The notes under the pieces are model-generated. The model had not been told where the DNA came from and ran no database searches. It saw only the letters and a list, made by a program, of their open reading frames with translations. Below are positions 36,357 through 45,930 of a stretch of DNA of 64,000 nucleotides, piece after piece. Positions within the stretch are counted from its first letter, which is position 1. Every line of letters starts with the position of its first letter. The position numbers and the translations under genes were made by a program. The DNA comes from Borreliella americana (lineage in GTDB: Bacteria; Spirochaetota; Spirochaetia; Borreliales; Borreliaceae): NCBI RefSeq assembly GCF_021043605.1, contig NZ_JAJNFB010000005.1, forward strand, positions 20,358 to 84,357. The letters run 5' to 3'.

Positions 36357-36784
36357 ATGATTTAAACTTTAGAAAACAAAAGCTTAATAGGATATTAACG
36401 ATTAGAATCTACTTTCGAAAGCTAAGCGAGAAAGACTTAATGAATATAAATAAGAAAATTTCAAAAATAAATCAGTTTTCAGATGGAATTTCCAATCTTT
36501 TAAAAAACTTGAATGGCTTTGATGATCTTTATATAAGAGGTTATATAGACTGTTTAAATCGTAAAAAAGCTCAAAATTTTAAAATTCTTGAAGAGCTTAG
36601 AAAGCAGTATAACGAGTATTATGATATTTATGTGGATAAATATAGACAAGAAAAAAAGATTGAAATATTAATAAAAACTTTAAATAATTCTATAATTAAA
36701 AATAGAGAAAAAAAAGAAAGCTTATTGTTAGATGAGCATGTAAATTATAAAGTTTGTCAAAATCTAAGGAATGAAAGTGAATAA
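36353..36784 (+). CDS. fliJ: FliJ-like flagellar export chaperone (FlbA)
   Basis: This 143-residue, strongly helical, Lys/Asn-rich protein starts at TTG 36353 inside the fliI stop. A two-helix coiled coil is predicted (about 10-130). Position after fliI and size fit FliJ, the central stalk of the export ATPase. The old Borrelia name is flbA (BB0287). The sequence identity is weak, as usual for FliJ. Confidence 0.75.
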   Translation: MNDLNFRKQKLNRILTIRIYFRKLSEKDLMNINKKISKINQFSDGISNLLKNLNGFDDLYIRGYIDCLNRKKAQNFKILEELRKQYNEYYDIYVDKYRQEKKIEILIKTLNNSIIKNREKKESLLLDEHVNYKVCQNLRNESE

Positions 36785-37394
36785 TTTTTTATCGTTCTTT
36801 TTTAGGGCATTTTTTTTGTTATTTTTAATTGTTATTTTATTTTTCTTTGTATTATTCTTTATTGATTTTATTGGAATGTATAATACTAAAAGATATTTCC
36901 CTGAATTTGTAAGAACTAAGCTTTTAGGAGAAACTTCTCTGGTCTTTGGTCATAATTCTAATATAATTCTTGATGAAGCTAGACTTGTAAAGGAACGAGA
37001 AGCTATTGATATTAAGAATCAACAGATTGAAAAACTTAAAGAAGATCTAAAGTTAAAAGAAGATAGCTTAAATAAACTTGAATTTGAGCTTAAGCAAAAG
37101 CAGAAAGATTTAGATTTAAAACAAAAAATAATAGATGACATTATAAATAAATATAATGATGAAGAAGCAAATATTTTGCAAACAGCTGTATATTTAATGA
37201 ATATGCCACCAGAAGATGCTGTTAAGCGGCTTGAAGATTTAAATCCTGAGCTTGCTATATCTTATATTCGGAAAATTGAAGAGCTTTCCAAAAAAGAAGG
37301 TCGTTTATCGATTGTCCCTTATTGGTTATCTCTTATGGATTCTAAAAAAGCTGCTATATTGATTAGAAAAATGTCTGTTAGTTCGTTGGAGTAG
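36771..37394 (+). CDS. flbB: Flagellar collar protein FlbB
   Basis: This 207-residue protein overlaps fliJ by 14 bases. It has one transmembrane helix (about 7-33), a Lys/Glu coiled coil (about 72-125) and a C-terminal MgtE-N/MotE-like domain (about 130-205, with M-N-M-P-P-E-D-A-V-K-R-L-E and D-S-K-K-A-A-I-L-I-R-K-M). The B. burgdorferi orthologue BB0286 is reported as a collar base protein that controls flagellar orientation, stator assembly and cell shape. It acts together with FlcA, encoded at the left end of the window. Confidence 0.88.
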   Translation: MKVNNFLSFFFRAFFLLFLIVILFFFVLFFIDFIGMYNTKRYFPEFVRTKLLGETSLVFGHNSNIILDEARLVKEREAIDIKNQQIEKLKEDLKLKEDSLNKLEFELKQKQKDLDLKQKIIDDIINKYNDEEANILQTAVYLMNMPPEDAVKRLEDLNPELAISYIRKIEELSKKEGRLSIVPYWLSLMDSKKAAILIRKMSVSSLE

Positions 37395-37401
37395 TGTGTA
37401 T

Positions 37402-38586
37402 ATGAATAATTTATTAAATTTAAGTAAAGCTTATGGTAACAAATTAAATCTTTTGAATACAATTAAAGGATTAAATTTAAATGTTTCTAAAATGGAATTT
37501 AGAGAAAATGCAAGCTCTTTTTTAAATGTTATGTCTTCTGAATCTAAAAAATTAGCCAAAGCAAAATTTATGATATTTGATTTTTTAAATTTTTTTAAAG
37601 ACAATGGGCTTATTGCTAAAAATTTAAAAAATTCACCTTTAAATAAATCCCTTTTTTTAAAAAAACTTGATAATGAGGCTTTTGTTTCTGATTTGAAATC
37701 TTTGATTGCTAGAATGAGTGTTTTTTTAGATTTTGAAGGCTTGGGTTTAAATAGCATTAAAGAAAGCTTATCATCTAATTTTGATTTTCTAGGTAAAGAA
37801 AAATTTTTTGAAAAAATCGAAAGACTTTGTTTAACTTTTGATAATTTGAGTTCTTTTTTGGGTTTTGATTTTTTAACTGTTTTTATTGATGATTATTATA
37901 ATCAAATAAGCTTGAATGATAAAAAGGAAGAAAAAAATGTTATTAGCATTGATGTGAAAAATTTCAAAAAGAATAATGGTGATCACAATGATTTTGTTTT
38001 TTCAAAATTTAGCTTAAATGCAATTGATGGTCAAAATTTTATTGATAGGTATAAAGTTAAAGAAATATCAAATGATTCTTTAAAAGGCTTTGTTGAAGAA
38101 TTTGCTAATTACAATATAAAAAGCTCTAAAGAGGTTGAAGGTTTTGATTTTGTTAACAGTTTAAAGCCTGAGTGGAATCTTAAGATTAATAAAAATATTG
38201 TGGATAAAGCTAAAGTTGTGTTAAAATCGAATAATACAGGAGAGATTAAGTTGGTTTTAAAGCCCAAAGAGCTTGGTAGTATACGAATTAATTTAAACCT
38301 TGATTCGAATAATAATTTATTGGGAAAGATCGTAGTGGATAATCAAAATGTTAAAATGCTTTTTGATCAAAATATGCATTCATTAAATAAAATGCTTGGT
38401 GAAAGTGGTTTTAATGCTAGCTTAAATCTTTTTCTTGCGGGTGAGAATTTGAATTCTTTTACTGGAGATTTTAAAGACGACCCTAAGGATCAAAATTTTC
38501 ATTTTGGTTATAATAAATTTTTTCAAATTGAAGAAGAAGTTGAATTTTCTTACGATGTAGATAAAAATGTTAATTTAATTGTTTAG
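37402..38586 (+). CDS. fliK: Flagellar hook-length control protein, FliK-like (FlbC)
   Basis: From ATG 37402 the product has 394 residues; GTG 37396 is an in-frame alternative and GGAG (37388-37391) fits either. The N-terminal two thirds is low-complexity Lys/Asn/Phe/Ser-rich. The C-terminal Flg_hook domain is clear at about 285-360, with E-I-K-L-V-L-K-P-K-E-L-G-S-I-R-I-N-L. This domain terminates hook growth and switches export specificity through FlhB. Location directly before flgD and flgE supports it. Old name flbC (BB0285). Confidence 0.82.
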   Translation: MNNLLNLSKAYGNKLNLLNTIKGLNLNVSKMEFRENASSFLNVMSSESKKLAKAKFMIFDFLNFFKDNGLIAKNLKNSPLNKSLFLKKLDNEAFVSDLKSLIARMSVFLDFEGLGLNSIKESLSSNFDFLGKEKFFEKIERLCLTFDNLSSFLGFDFLTVFIDDYYNQISLNDKKEEKNVISIDVKNFKKNNGDHNDFVFSKFSLNAIDGQNFIDRYKVKEISNDSLKGFVEEFANYNIKSSKEVEGFDFVNSLKPEWNLKINKNIVDKAKVVLKSNNTGEIKLVLKPKELGSIRINLNLDSNNNLLGKIVVDNQNVKMLFDQNMHSLNKMLGESGFNASLNLFLAGENLNSFTGDFKDDPKDQNFHFGYNKFFQIEEEVEFSYDVDKNVNLIV

Positions 38587-38599
38587 AGGGTGTAGTTAA

Positions 38600-39043
38600 A
38601 TGAATAAAATGAACGGCATTGAAAATGTTTCTAATTTAAATATTAGTAGTAAAGTTAAAAAAAAAACAGATTTTAATGTTGAGAATATATCTAATAAGGT
38701 TAATCTTGGCAAGGATGATTTTTTAAAGTTACTTATTACTCAACTTAGGTATCAAGATCCTACAAATCCAATGAAGGATAAAGAATTTATTGCTCAAATG
38801 GCGCAATTTTCTTCTCTTGAACAAATGACCAATATGAGTAAGTCATTTGAAAAACTTTCATCTTCTTTAGGAATAAGAAAAGATTTGGATTTATTAGGCA
38901 AAGTAATTAAATTTCAACATGGTGATGGGGAGATTGTTGAAGGTCGTGTTACAAGCATTAAGACAGGTGAAATACCTCAAGTTATGGTTAATGGTAATTA
39001 TTATGTATATAAGAACATCTTATCGGTAGGTTTGGAGGAGTAA
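38600..39043 (+). CDS. flgD: Flagellar hook cap protein FlgD
   Basis: This 147-residue protein has the FlgD N-terminal core [18 protein letters not shown] at about 36-53, then [13 protein letters not shown]. It is short (about 220 in enterics), retaining only part of the C-terminal domain. It caps the growing hook. A GAGGG site precedes the ATG, and flgE follows 4 bases later. Confidence 0.92.
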   Translation: MNKMNGIENVSNLNISSKVKKKTDFNVENISNKVNLGKDDFLKLLITQLRYQDPTNPMKDKEFIAQMAQFSSLEQMTNMSKSFEKLSSSLGIRKDLDLLGKVIKFQHGDGEIVEGRVTSIKTGEIPQVMVNGNYYVYKNILSVGLEE

Positions 39044-39047
39044 TTAT

Positions 39048-40376
39048 ATGATGAGGTCTTTATATTCTGGTGTTTCTGGGCTTCAGAATCATCAAACAAG
39101 AATGGATGTTGTTGGTAACAATATCGCTAATGTAAATACAATTGGCTTTAAAAAGGGAAGGGTAAATTTTCAGGATATGATATCGCAGTCTATTTCTGGA
39201 GCTTCTCGTCCTACTGATGCTCGTGGTGGGACTAATCCCAAGCAAGTTGGATTAGGCATGAATGTTGCCTCAATTGACACTATTCACACTCAAGGAGCTT
39301 TTCAAAGCACTCAAAAAGCATCTGATCTTGGGGTTAGTGGCAATGGATTTTTTATTTTAAAAGAAGGTAAAAATTTATTTTATACAAGAGCCGGTGCTTT
39401 TGATGTGGACTCTGATAGACATCTTGTAAATTCTGCAAATGGAATGCGAATTCAAGGTTGGATGGCAAAAGATTTAGAAGGTGAAAAGGTTATCAATACG
39501 GCTTCTGATATTGAGGATCTGATTATTCCTATTGGAGATAAAGAGGGGGCAAAATCTACCAAAAATGTTACTTTTGCTTGTAATCTTGATAAAAGATTGC
39601 CTTTAATTCAAGAGGGTGCAAGTCCTGCAGATATTGCACGTGGAACTTGGGTTATCAATAAGTCATTGTATGACAGTTTTGGAAATGTTAGCGTTCTTGA
39701 GCTTAGAGTTGTGAAAGATCTAAATACGCCTAATTTATGGAATGCAGCAGTATTAATAAATGGTGAGCAAAATTCAAATTTTACACTTGGATTTGACAAT
39801 GAAGGAGCATTGGCGTCTTTAAATGGCCAACCAGGTCAAAAAGGAGATGTTCTTCAAATTCCTATAACATTTAATGTTTTGGGAGCAAATGTAGGTGAAG
39901 CTGGTGAGCAGCAAACTGTAAATTTGAAATTAGGAACAGTTGGAAGTTACACTGATTCAATTACTCAGTTTGCTGATTCTAGTAGCACAAAGGCTATTAT
40001 TCAAGATGGATATGGCATGGGATATATGGAAAATTATGAAATTGATCAAAATGGTGTTATAGTTGGCATTTATTCAAATGGCATAAGACGAGATCTTGGC
40101 AAGATTGCTCTTGCTTCTTTTATGAATCCCGGAGGACTTGCAAAATCAGGTGATACTAATTTTGTAGAAACAAGCAATTCAGGTCAAGCTAGAATAGGCG
40201 AAACTGGACTTGCTGGACTTGGTGATATTAGATCTGGTGTTCTAGAAATGGCCAATGTTGATCTTGCAGAGCAGTTTACAGATATGATAGTGACTCAAAG
40301 AGGATTTCAAGCAAACGCCAAAACTATTACCACTTCTGATCAATTATTGCAAGAACTTGTAAGATTGAAAAATTAA
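39048..40376 (+). CDS. flgE: Flagellar hook protein FlgE
   Basis: This 442-residue protein has the rod/hook N-terminal motif N-N-I-A-N-V-N-T-I-G-F-K at about 24-35, a central variable region and the C-terminal heptad helix N-V-D-L-A-E-Q-F-T-D-M-I-V. Lys165 and Cys178 are present at the positions described for the lysinoalanine cross-link of the Treponema denticola hook, which makes spirochaete hooks covalently stable. An alternative start is the second Met. It polymerises into the universal joint between rod and filament. Confidence 0.95.
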   Translation: MMRSLYSGVSGLQNHQTRMDVVGNNIANVNTIGFKKGRVNFQDMISQSISGASRPTDARGGTNPKQVGLGMNVASIDTIHTQGAFQSTQKASDLGVSGNGFFILKEGKNLFYTRAGAFDVDSDRHLVNSANGMRIQGWMAKDLEGEKVINTASDIEDLIIPIGDKEGAKSTKNVTFACNLDKRLPLIQEGASPADIARGTWVINKSLYDSFGNVSVLELRVVKDLNTPNLWNAAVLINGEQNSNFTLGFDNEGALASLNGQPGQKGDVLQIPITFNVLGANVGEAGEQQTVNLKLGTVGSYTDSITQFADSSSTKAIIQDGYGMGYMENYEIDQNGVIVGIYSNGIRRDLGKIALASFMNPGGLAKSGDTNFVETSNSGQARIGETGLAGLGDIRSGVLEMANVDLAEQFTDMIVTQRGFQANAKTITTSDQLLQELVRLKN

Positions 40377-40396
40377 TCTAAGATTGTTTTTAGCAT

Positions 40397-40621
40397 ATGA
40401 TTTTTGTAACTAAGCTTAATGGTGATGGATATTATTTAAATCCCTATCATATTGAAAGTATTGAGGCTAATCCTGATACTACAATTCTTCTTATGAATGG
40501 TAAGAAGTTAGTTGTGAAAGAAAAAGTTGAAGAGGTGGTCAATAGGATTAAGTTGTATAGAAAAGAAGTTGCTTCTTTTGAAAAAATTTTAGGAGAAGAA
40601 AATGGGGGCGTTGAATTATGA
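40397..40621 (+). CDS. flbD: FlbD family flagellar protein
   Basis: This 74-residue soluble protein opens with I-F-V-T-K-L-N-G and N-P-Y-H-I-E-S-I-E, then P-D-T-T-I-L-L-M-N-G-K-K, which is the FlbD/SwrD family pattern. In Bacillus, SwrD raises stator torque. The position next to motA-motB supports a stator-related role here (inference). It overlaps motA by ATGA. Confidence 0.88.
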   Translation: MIFVTKLNGDGYYLNPYHIESIEANPDTTILLMNGKKLVVKEKVEEVVNRIKLYRKEVASFEKILGEENGGVEL

Positions 40622-41400
40622 ATTTAGCTAGTATAATTGGGTGGGGGGTTGGATTTGGATCTATTTTAATTTCTATGGCATTTACTCCCACTGGATTTGG
40701 TGTTTTTTGGGATTTAAGCTCTGTTTTTATTACTGTTGTTGGATCTTTTTCTGCTCTGATGGCTTCTTCAGAAGTTGTTGCTGTAAAAAAAATTCCAACG
40801 TATTTGGGATTTTTCTTTAGAAGAAATTCATATGCTAAGGTTTCTATTATAAAAATATTAGTAGAGCTTTCAGAAAAGGCTAGAAAAGAAGGCCTTTTAT
40901 CTCTTGATGATGAGCTTGAGCAAATTAATGATCCATTTTTTAAGTCAGGAATGAGACTTGTTGTTGATGGTGCAGATCCTGAGGTAATTAGAACTATGCT
41001 TTATTTAGAGCTTGATCAAATGCAAGAAAGACATAAGGTTGGTTCAGATCTTTTTAAAACTTGGGCAAAGCTTGCTCCAGCTTTTGGTATGACAGGTACT
41101 CTTATTGGGCTTGTAGCTCTTCTTGGCAATCTAGAGGATAAATCTGCTCTTGGTTCTTCTATGGCTGTTGCTCTTATTACAACTCTTTATGGAACTATAA
41201 TGGCAAATTTAATGTTTATTCCTGTTCAACTTAAGTTGGAAAAAATTGATACTGAGGAGGCTGCAGTAAAAACAATGATAATTGAGGGCGTTTTATCAAT
41301 TCAGTCTGGAGATAATCCTAGAATTTTAGAGCAAAAATTAATGACGTTTTTAACCCCCAAAGATCGAAGTCAGCTTAATAGTAGCATTGGTGGTGAATAA
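40618..41400 (+). CDS. motA: Stator protein MotA
   Basis: This 260-residue protein has four transmembrane helices (about 4-22, 30-50, 150-172, 180-203). It has the cytoplasmic loop with charged residues and the P-A-F-G-M-T-G-T-L-I-G-L motif containing the conserved proline before helix 3. With MotB it conducts protons and generates torque against FliG. It shares its last base with motB (TAATG). Confidence 0.94.
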   Translation: MNLASIIGWGVGFGSILISMAFTPTGFGVFWDLSSVFITVVGSFSALMASSEVVAVKKIPTYLGFFFRRNSYAKVSIIKILVELSEKARKEGLLSLDDELEQINDPFFKSGMRLVVDGADPEVIRTMLYLELDQMQERHKVGSDLFKTWAKLAPAFGMTGTLIGLVALLGNLEDKSALGSSMAVALITTLYGTIMANLMFIPVQLKLEKIDTEEAAVKTMIIEGVLSIQSGDNPRILEQKLMTFLTPKDRSQLNSSIGGE

Positions 41401-42182
41401 TGGCTTTGCGAATTAAGAAACCTTCAAAATGTGATGAAGGATCTCCAGATTATATGGTAACTTATGGAGACATGGTTACTTTGCTTCTTGTGTTTTTTGT
41501 TACAATGTTTTCATTAAATGATATTATTTTTCAAGAAAATGTGATAAGAATAATGTCTGCTTCTTTCACGGGTGCAGGATTTTTTAAGGGTGGTAAAACT
41601 TTAGATTTTAGTAAATTATCTTATTTGAGTAATAGTTTCATGTCTTTGCCTTCTTCTGTGCGCAATAAACAAGCATCTCAGACTGCTAAAAATAAATCTA
41701 TGATTGAATTTATTGATAAGATTCAGTCTAAAAATATTTTAGTTAGACAAGAAGAAAGAGGTATTGTGATATCTCTTGCAGCAGATGCATTTTTTGATTC
41801 TGCTAGTGCAGATGTTAAACTTGAAGAGAATAGGGATTCTATTCAAAAAATAGCATCTTTTATTGGTGTTTTAAGTTCTAGAGGCTATAATTTTAAAATA
41901 GAAGGACATACTGATAATATTGATACTGATGTAAATGGACCTTGGAAAAGCAATTGGGAGCTTTCAGCCGCTAGATCTGTTAATATGCTAGAACATATTT
42001 TGAACTATTTAGATCAATCTGATGTTAAAAGCATTGAAAATAATTTTGAAGTATCTGGTTTTGGTGGAAGTAGGCCTATTGCAACAGACGATACCCCTGA
42101 GGGCAGAGCTTATAATAGAAGAATTGATATATTAATTACTACTGATGCATCTTTAAGTTTCCCTAAGGAAATTAAGCAGTAA
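41400..42182 (+). CDS. motB: Stator protein MotB
   Basis: This 260-residue protein has one transmembrane helix (about 20-42) and the proton-binding Asp24 in T-Y-G-D-M-V. An OmpA-like peptidoglycan-binding domain (about 110-250) carries E-G-H-T-D-N-I and N-W-E-L-S-A-A-R-S. It anchors the stator to the wall. The Asp indicates a proton-driven stator. Confidence 0.95.
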   Translation: MALRIKKPSKCDEGSPDYMVTYGDMVTLLLVFFVTMFSLNDIIFQENVIRIMSASFTGAGFFKGGKTLDFSKLSYLSNSFMSLPSSVRNKQASQTAKNKSMIEFIDKIQSKNILVRQEERGIVISLAADAFFDSASADVKLEENRDSIQKIASFIGVLSSRGYNFKIEGHTDNIDTDVNGPWKSNWELSAARSVNMLEHILNYLDQSDVKSIENNFEVSGFGGSRPIATDDTPEGRAYNRRIDILITTDASLSFPKEIKQ

Positions 42183-42231
42183 GTAATTCTTTTTAATTTT
42201 AAAGAAGAAAATTAATAGGAGGAATTTTATT

Positions 42232-42768
42232 ATGCCTAATAAAGACGATGACAATTTAGATATGGGGGATTCTAATGTTAATAGAAAAGGCGGTTTATTG
42301 CCTGATATTATAATAAAAATTTTACAGATACTTGCAATAGGAATATTTACAGTTGCAATAATGATAATTGTTTCTTATTTTGTATCTAAAATGGTGGTAA
42401 GCCAAAGTGGAGCTCCTAGTGATTTTCCAGTTTTTTCTAATGAATACTTAGGAAAGCCACCTATGCTTATATGGTATGAAAGTATAGATGAGATTAGAGG
42501 TAACACTTTAGACGTTCCTCCAAAAACTTTTGTTGTAAAGCTTGCTTTAGGATATGCAGAAAATAATGTTAATATTCTTAATGAACTTGGAAGACAAAAA
42601 GTGCGCTTAAAAGACATTATTAGAGAATATTTTAGCCAAAGAACTGGTCAAGAAATAAAGAATGAAAGTCAAATAAAAGCAGAAATTAAGGCAAGAATTA
42701 ACAGTATTCTTAGAAATGGAGAAATAAAAGAAATAGCATTAACCCAAATTGATATTTTTGATATGTAA
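42232..42768 (+). CDS. fliL: Flagellar stator-associated protein FliL
   Basis: This 178-residue single-span protein (helix about 25-48) has a periplasmic stomatin-like domain (about 85-178) with F-V-V-K-L-A-L-G-Y and L-K-D-I-I-R-E-Y-F. A strong GGAGG precedes the ATG. FliL rings support the stator and, in B. burgdorferi, affect flagellar orientation and motility. A perfect inverted repeat follows its stop. Confidence 0.9.
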   Translation: MPNKDDDNLDMGDSNVNRKGGLLPDIIIKILQILAIGIFTVAIMIIVSYFVSKMVVSQSGAPSDFPVFSNEYLGKPPMLIWYESIDEIRGNTLDVPPKTFVVKLALGYAENNVNILNELGRQKVRLKDIIREYFSQRTGQEIKNESQIKAEIKARINSILRNGEIKEIALTQIDIFDM

Positions 42769-42769
42769 T

Positions 42770-42792
42770 AAATTTAAAAGGATTTTAAATTT
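42770..42792. repeat. Perfect 10-bp inverted repeat between fliL and fliM
   Basis: AAATTTAAAA (42770-42779) and TTTTAAATTT (42783-42792) flank the 3-base loop GGA, starting 2 bases after the fliL stop and just before the AAAGGA ribosome site of fliM. There is no poly-T tail. It could form an RNA hairpin for processing or for tuning fliM translation. The stem is all A/T, so stability is modest. Confidence 0.55.
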
Positions 42793-42805
42793 AAAGGAAT
42801 TTTGA

Positions 42806-43864
42806 ATGGCAAACAATCCAGGAGCTTTATCTCAAGATGATATAGATAGTCTTTTAGAGTCTATTAATTCGTCTGAAAGTTTATCCTTAGACGAATCTCT
42901 TTCTAATGTTATATCTAGTCCTACAGGTAAAAAGCAGAAAGTTAAGGTTTATGACTTTAAAAGGCCAGATAAATTTTCAAAAGAGCAAGTTAGAACAGTT
43001 TCGAGTTTTCATGAGGCATTCGCTAGGTATACTACAACCTCACTTTCTGCTCTTTTAAGAAAAATGGTTCATGTTCATGTAGCCTCGGTTGACCAATTAA
43101 CCTATGAAGAGTTTATTAGGTCAATACCCAACCCTACAACTTTGGCAATAATAAATATGGACCCCCTTAAAGGATCTGCTATTTTTGAAGTTGATCCAAC
43201 AATAGCATTTGCCATAGTAGATAGGCTTTTTGGCGGTGATGGAGATACGATTAAAGATAAAAGTAGAGATTTAACAGAAATTGAGCAGTCTGTCATGGAA
43301 AGTGTTATTATTCGCATACTTGCTAATATGAGAGAGGCTTGGTCTCAAGTGGTTGATTTAAGACCAAGATTTGGGCATATTGAGGTTAATCCACAGTTTG
43401 CTCAAATAGTGCCTCCCACGGAAATGATTATTTTAGTTACTCTTGAGGTTAAAATAGGAAAAGTAGAAGGGCTTATGAATTTTTGTTTGCCTTATATTAC
43501 TATAGAACCTATTGTTTCAAAATTATCAACAAGATATTGGCATTCTTTGATTGGAGTTGGAACTACCAGTGAGAATCTTGATGCTTTGCGTGAAAAGTTG
43601 GAAAATACAGCGATGCCTTTGGTAGCAGAAATAGGAGAAGTTAAACTTAAGGTAAAAGAAATTTTATCGCTTGACAAAGGTGATGTTTTAAATCTTGAAT
43701 CTTCTCTAATAAATAAGGATTTAACTTTGAAAGTTGGTACTAAAGAAAAGTTTAAATGTAGAATGGGTTTAATGGGAAATAAAGTTTCAGTACAAATTAC
43801 AGAAAAAATTGGAGACATAAAGGGTTTTGATTTATTAAAAGAGCTTACAGAAGAGGTTGAGTGA
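42806..43864 (+). CDS. fliM: Flagellar switch protein FliM
   Basis: This 352-residue protein has the CheY-P binding segment L-S-Q-D-D-I-D-S-L-L at 8-17, a middle CheC-like domain (about 55-240, with F-A-I-V-D-R-L-F-G-G) and a C-terminal FliN-like SpoA domain (about 270-345). It is the C-ring component that receives the chemotaxis signal from CheY. Confidence 0.95.
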   Translation: MANNPGALSQDDIDSLLESINSSESLSLDESLSNVISSPTGKKQKVKVYDFKRPDKFSKEQVRTVSSFHEAFARYTTTSLSALLRKMVHVHVASVDQLTYEEFIRSIPNPTTLAIINMDPLKGSAIFEVDPTIAFAIVDRLFGGDGDTIKDKSRDLTEIEQSVMESVIIRILANMREAWSQVVDLRPRFGHIEVNPQFAQIVPPTEMIILVTLEVKIGKVEGLMNFCLPYITIEPIVSKLSTRYWHSLIGVGTTSENLDALREKLENTAMPLVAEIGEVKLKVKEILSLDKGDVLNLESSLINKDLTLKVGTKEKFKCRMGLMGNKVSVQITEKIGDIKGFDLLKELTEEVE

Positions 43865-43909
43865 TAGTTATTTTATTTATTAAGACTTAAATTATTAAGA
43901 GGTTAAATT

Positions 43910-44251
43910 ATGAGCGTAGATGAAAAAAGTGATAATGGAGAAAAGCCAGAAATAAGAGGGGTTAAGCTTCCTGATTTAATTGACACTTTACCAGAAGGAG
44001 TTGATCCTAGTAATTTTGGGCTTTTAATGGATGTTTCTATGCAGCTTACTGTAGAGCTTGGAAGAACAGAGCGCAAAATAAAAGACATACTTGGTATGTC
44101 TGAGGGAACGATTATTACTCTTGATAAACTTGCTGGTGAGCCTGTAGATATTTTAGTAAACGGTAAAATAGTTGCCAGGGGAGAAGTGGTTGTAATTGAT
44201 GAAAATTTTGGAGTTAGAATTACTGAGATAATTAAAACTAAAAATGAATAA
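43910..44251 (+). CDS. fliN: Flagellar switch protein FliN
   Basis: This 113-residue protein has a SpoA domain (about 38-110) with the family segments [14 protein letters not shown] and [20 protein letters not shown]. It forms the lower C ring and docks FliH. It overlaps the following fliO-like gene by 8 bases. Confidence 0.95.
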   Translation: MSVDEKSDNGEKPEIRGVKLPDLIDTLPEGVDPSNFGLLMDVSMQLTVELGRTERKIKDILGMSEGTIITLDKLAGEPVDILVNGKIVARGEVVVIDENFGVRITEIIKTKNE

Positions 44252-44870
44252 TAAATTTTTATTTTTGGTTTTTTTAGCGTTTTCTAATTTTTTTATATAT
44301 GCTGATTCACAAGGGCAGGTAAATTCAATATCTGCCGATTTAGAAAATGAATCTAGCTTACCAATCTTTGAAGAAGATAAGGCAAATCCTGCTAACAATG
44401 ATAGTGCTCAACCAGTTTCTCTTTTTAATATTTTAGATTTAGTTAAGATAGTTTTATTTTTACTTATTGCTTTTTTTATCTTTTTCTTATTAAAGAAGTT
44501 GATTTTTTATTCAAAAAAAGGCAAATATGAACAAAATTCTAATTTGATTAAGGAGCTTGTTTTTTACGAGATAGATGTTAAAAACTCAATAAGAATTATA
44601 AACATATTAGACAATGTTTACATATTTTTGATTTCTAGTAATTCTTCTACTTTGCTCAAAGAGATTAAATCTGAAGAAGAACTGGAAGATTTAAAACTCA
44701 GGCTTAGCAAAATTAATGATTCTGCTAAGAAAGATTCTTTTCAATCAATCTTTAAGAAAATGTTGCTCAAAAAAGAAGAGATTCCTTTTTCTGGAAATGA
44801 TTATGTTAAACTTGAGAAGAAAATTGAGACTTCGCTTAAGGATAAACAAGATAGATTAAAAAAATTTTAG
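44244..44870 (+). CDS. fliO: FliO/FliZ-like flagellar export component
   Basis: This 208-residue protein has a signal peptide (about 1-19), an acidic periplasmic segment, one transmembrane helix (about 65-85) and a cytoplasmic helical tail. The position between fliN and fliP and the topology fit FliO, which helps assemble the FliP ring. The Borrelia literature calls it fliZ (BB0276). Sequence conservation is weak. Confidence 0.75.
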   Translation: MNNKFLFLVFLAFSNFFIYADSQGQVNSISADLENESSLPIFEEDKANPANNDSAQPVSLFNILDLVKIVLFLLIAFFIFFLLKKLIFYSKKGKYEQNSNLIKELVFYEIDVKNSIRIINILDNVYIFLISSNSSTLLKEIKSEEELEDLKLRLSKINDSAKKDSFQSIFKKMLLKKEEIPFSGNDYVKLEKKIETSLKDKQDRLKKF

Positions 44871-44880
44871 AGGGTTTATT

Positions 44881-45645
44881 TTGAGAAAGTGTTTTATTTT
44901 TTTTTTATTTTTTAATGTAACAAGTTTATCTTTTGCTCAAACAAAGTCTTTTCAGACCACTAATGGTCTTAATTTTCCGTTTTTAAATTTTGACAATATT
45001 GGCGGTTCAGAGATAGCTTTTTCTTTGCAGCTTTTGATTCTATTAACCATTATTACTCTTTCTCCAGCGTTTTTAGTGTTAATGACTTCGTTTTTGCGAA
45101 TATCTATAGTTTTAGATTTTATTAGACGTGCTTTATCTCTTCAACAATCTCCTCCTACTCAGATAGTAATGGGATTGGCTTTATTTTTAACCATTTTTAC
45201 TATGTGGCCAACTTTTAATTCTATATATAAACAAGCTTATTTGCCCCTTAAAGAGTCAAAAATAAATTTTGATGAATTTTACAATAAAGGAATTGCTCCT
45301 CTTAGAATTTTTATGTATAAGCAGATGTCTGATGGGCGTCATGAAGAGATTAGGTTATTTATGAGTATGAGTAATTATGATCGACCAAAAAATTTTAGTG
45401 AAGTACCAACGCATGTGTTAATTGCAGCTTTTATTTTGCATGAACTTAAAGTGGCTTTCAAGATGGGAATTTTAATATTTTTGCCTTTTATAGTTTTAGA
45501 TATTATTGTTGCTTCTGTTTTAATGGCTATGGGTATGATAATGTTGCCTCCTGTAATGATATCTTTACCTTTTAAGCTTATTCTTTTTGTAATGGTAGAT
45601 GGCTGGACTTTAATTACTAGCGGTCTTATTAAAAGTTTTATGTAA
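44881..45645 (+). CDS. fliP: Flagellar export gate protein FliP
   Basis: This 254-residue protein starts at TTG 44881. A signal peptide (about 1-20) is followed by about four transmembrane helices. Family motifs are visible: M-T-S-F-L-R-I-S-I-V, R-A-L-S-L-Q-Q-S-P-P-T-Q, A-F-K-M-G-I-L-I-F-L-P-F and the final P-F-K-L-I-L-F-V-M-V-D-G-W. It forms the core export channel with FliQ and FliR. Confidence 0.94.
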   Translation: MRKCFIFFLFFNVTSLSFAQTKSFQTTNGLNFPFLNFDNIGGSEIAFSLQLLILLTIITLSPAFLVLMTSFLRISIVLDFIRRALSLQQSPPTQIVMGLALFLTIFTMWPTFNSIYKQAYLPLKESKINFDEFYNKGIAPLRIFMYKQMSDGRHEEIRLFMSMSNYDRPKNFSEVPTHVLIAAFILHELKVAFKMGILIFLPFIVLDIIVASVLMAMGMIMLPPVMISLPFKLILFVMVDGWTLITSGLIKSFM

Positions 45646-45655
45646 GGTTATATAT

Positions 45656-45919
45656 ATGACTGCAGGACACATTCTTTATTTAATTAGAATTTCTATTGAA
45701 AACATTATTATTTTATCAGCTCCAATGTTAATTATAGCTCTTATAGTTGGTCTTTTGATTTCAATTTTTCAAGCTATTACTTCAATTCAAGATCAAACTT
45801 TAAGTTTTATTCCAAAGATTATTGTTATACTTTTAACCATTGTTATTTTTGGTCCTTGGATTTTGAATAAGCTTATGCAGTTTACTTATATGATTTTCAG
45901 TCAATTGCAAAATGTTTAA
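45656..45919 (+). CDS. fliQ: Flagellar export gate protein FliQ
   Basis: This 87-residue protein has two transmembrane helices (about 17-37 and 55-77) and the conserved L-L-I-S-I-F-Q-A-I-T-S-I-Q-D-Q-T-L-S-F-I-P-K loop between them. It packs around FliP in the export gate. The size is typical. Confidence 0.94.
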   Translation: MTAGHILYLIRISIENIIILSAPMLIIALIVGLLISIFQAITSIQDQTLSFIPKIIVILLTIVIFGPWILNKLMQFTYMIFSQLQNV

Positions 45920-45930
45920 TTTATGACTAA

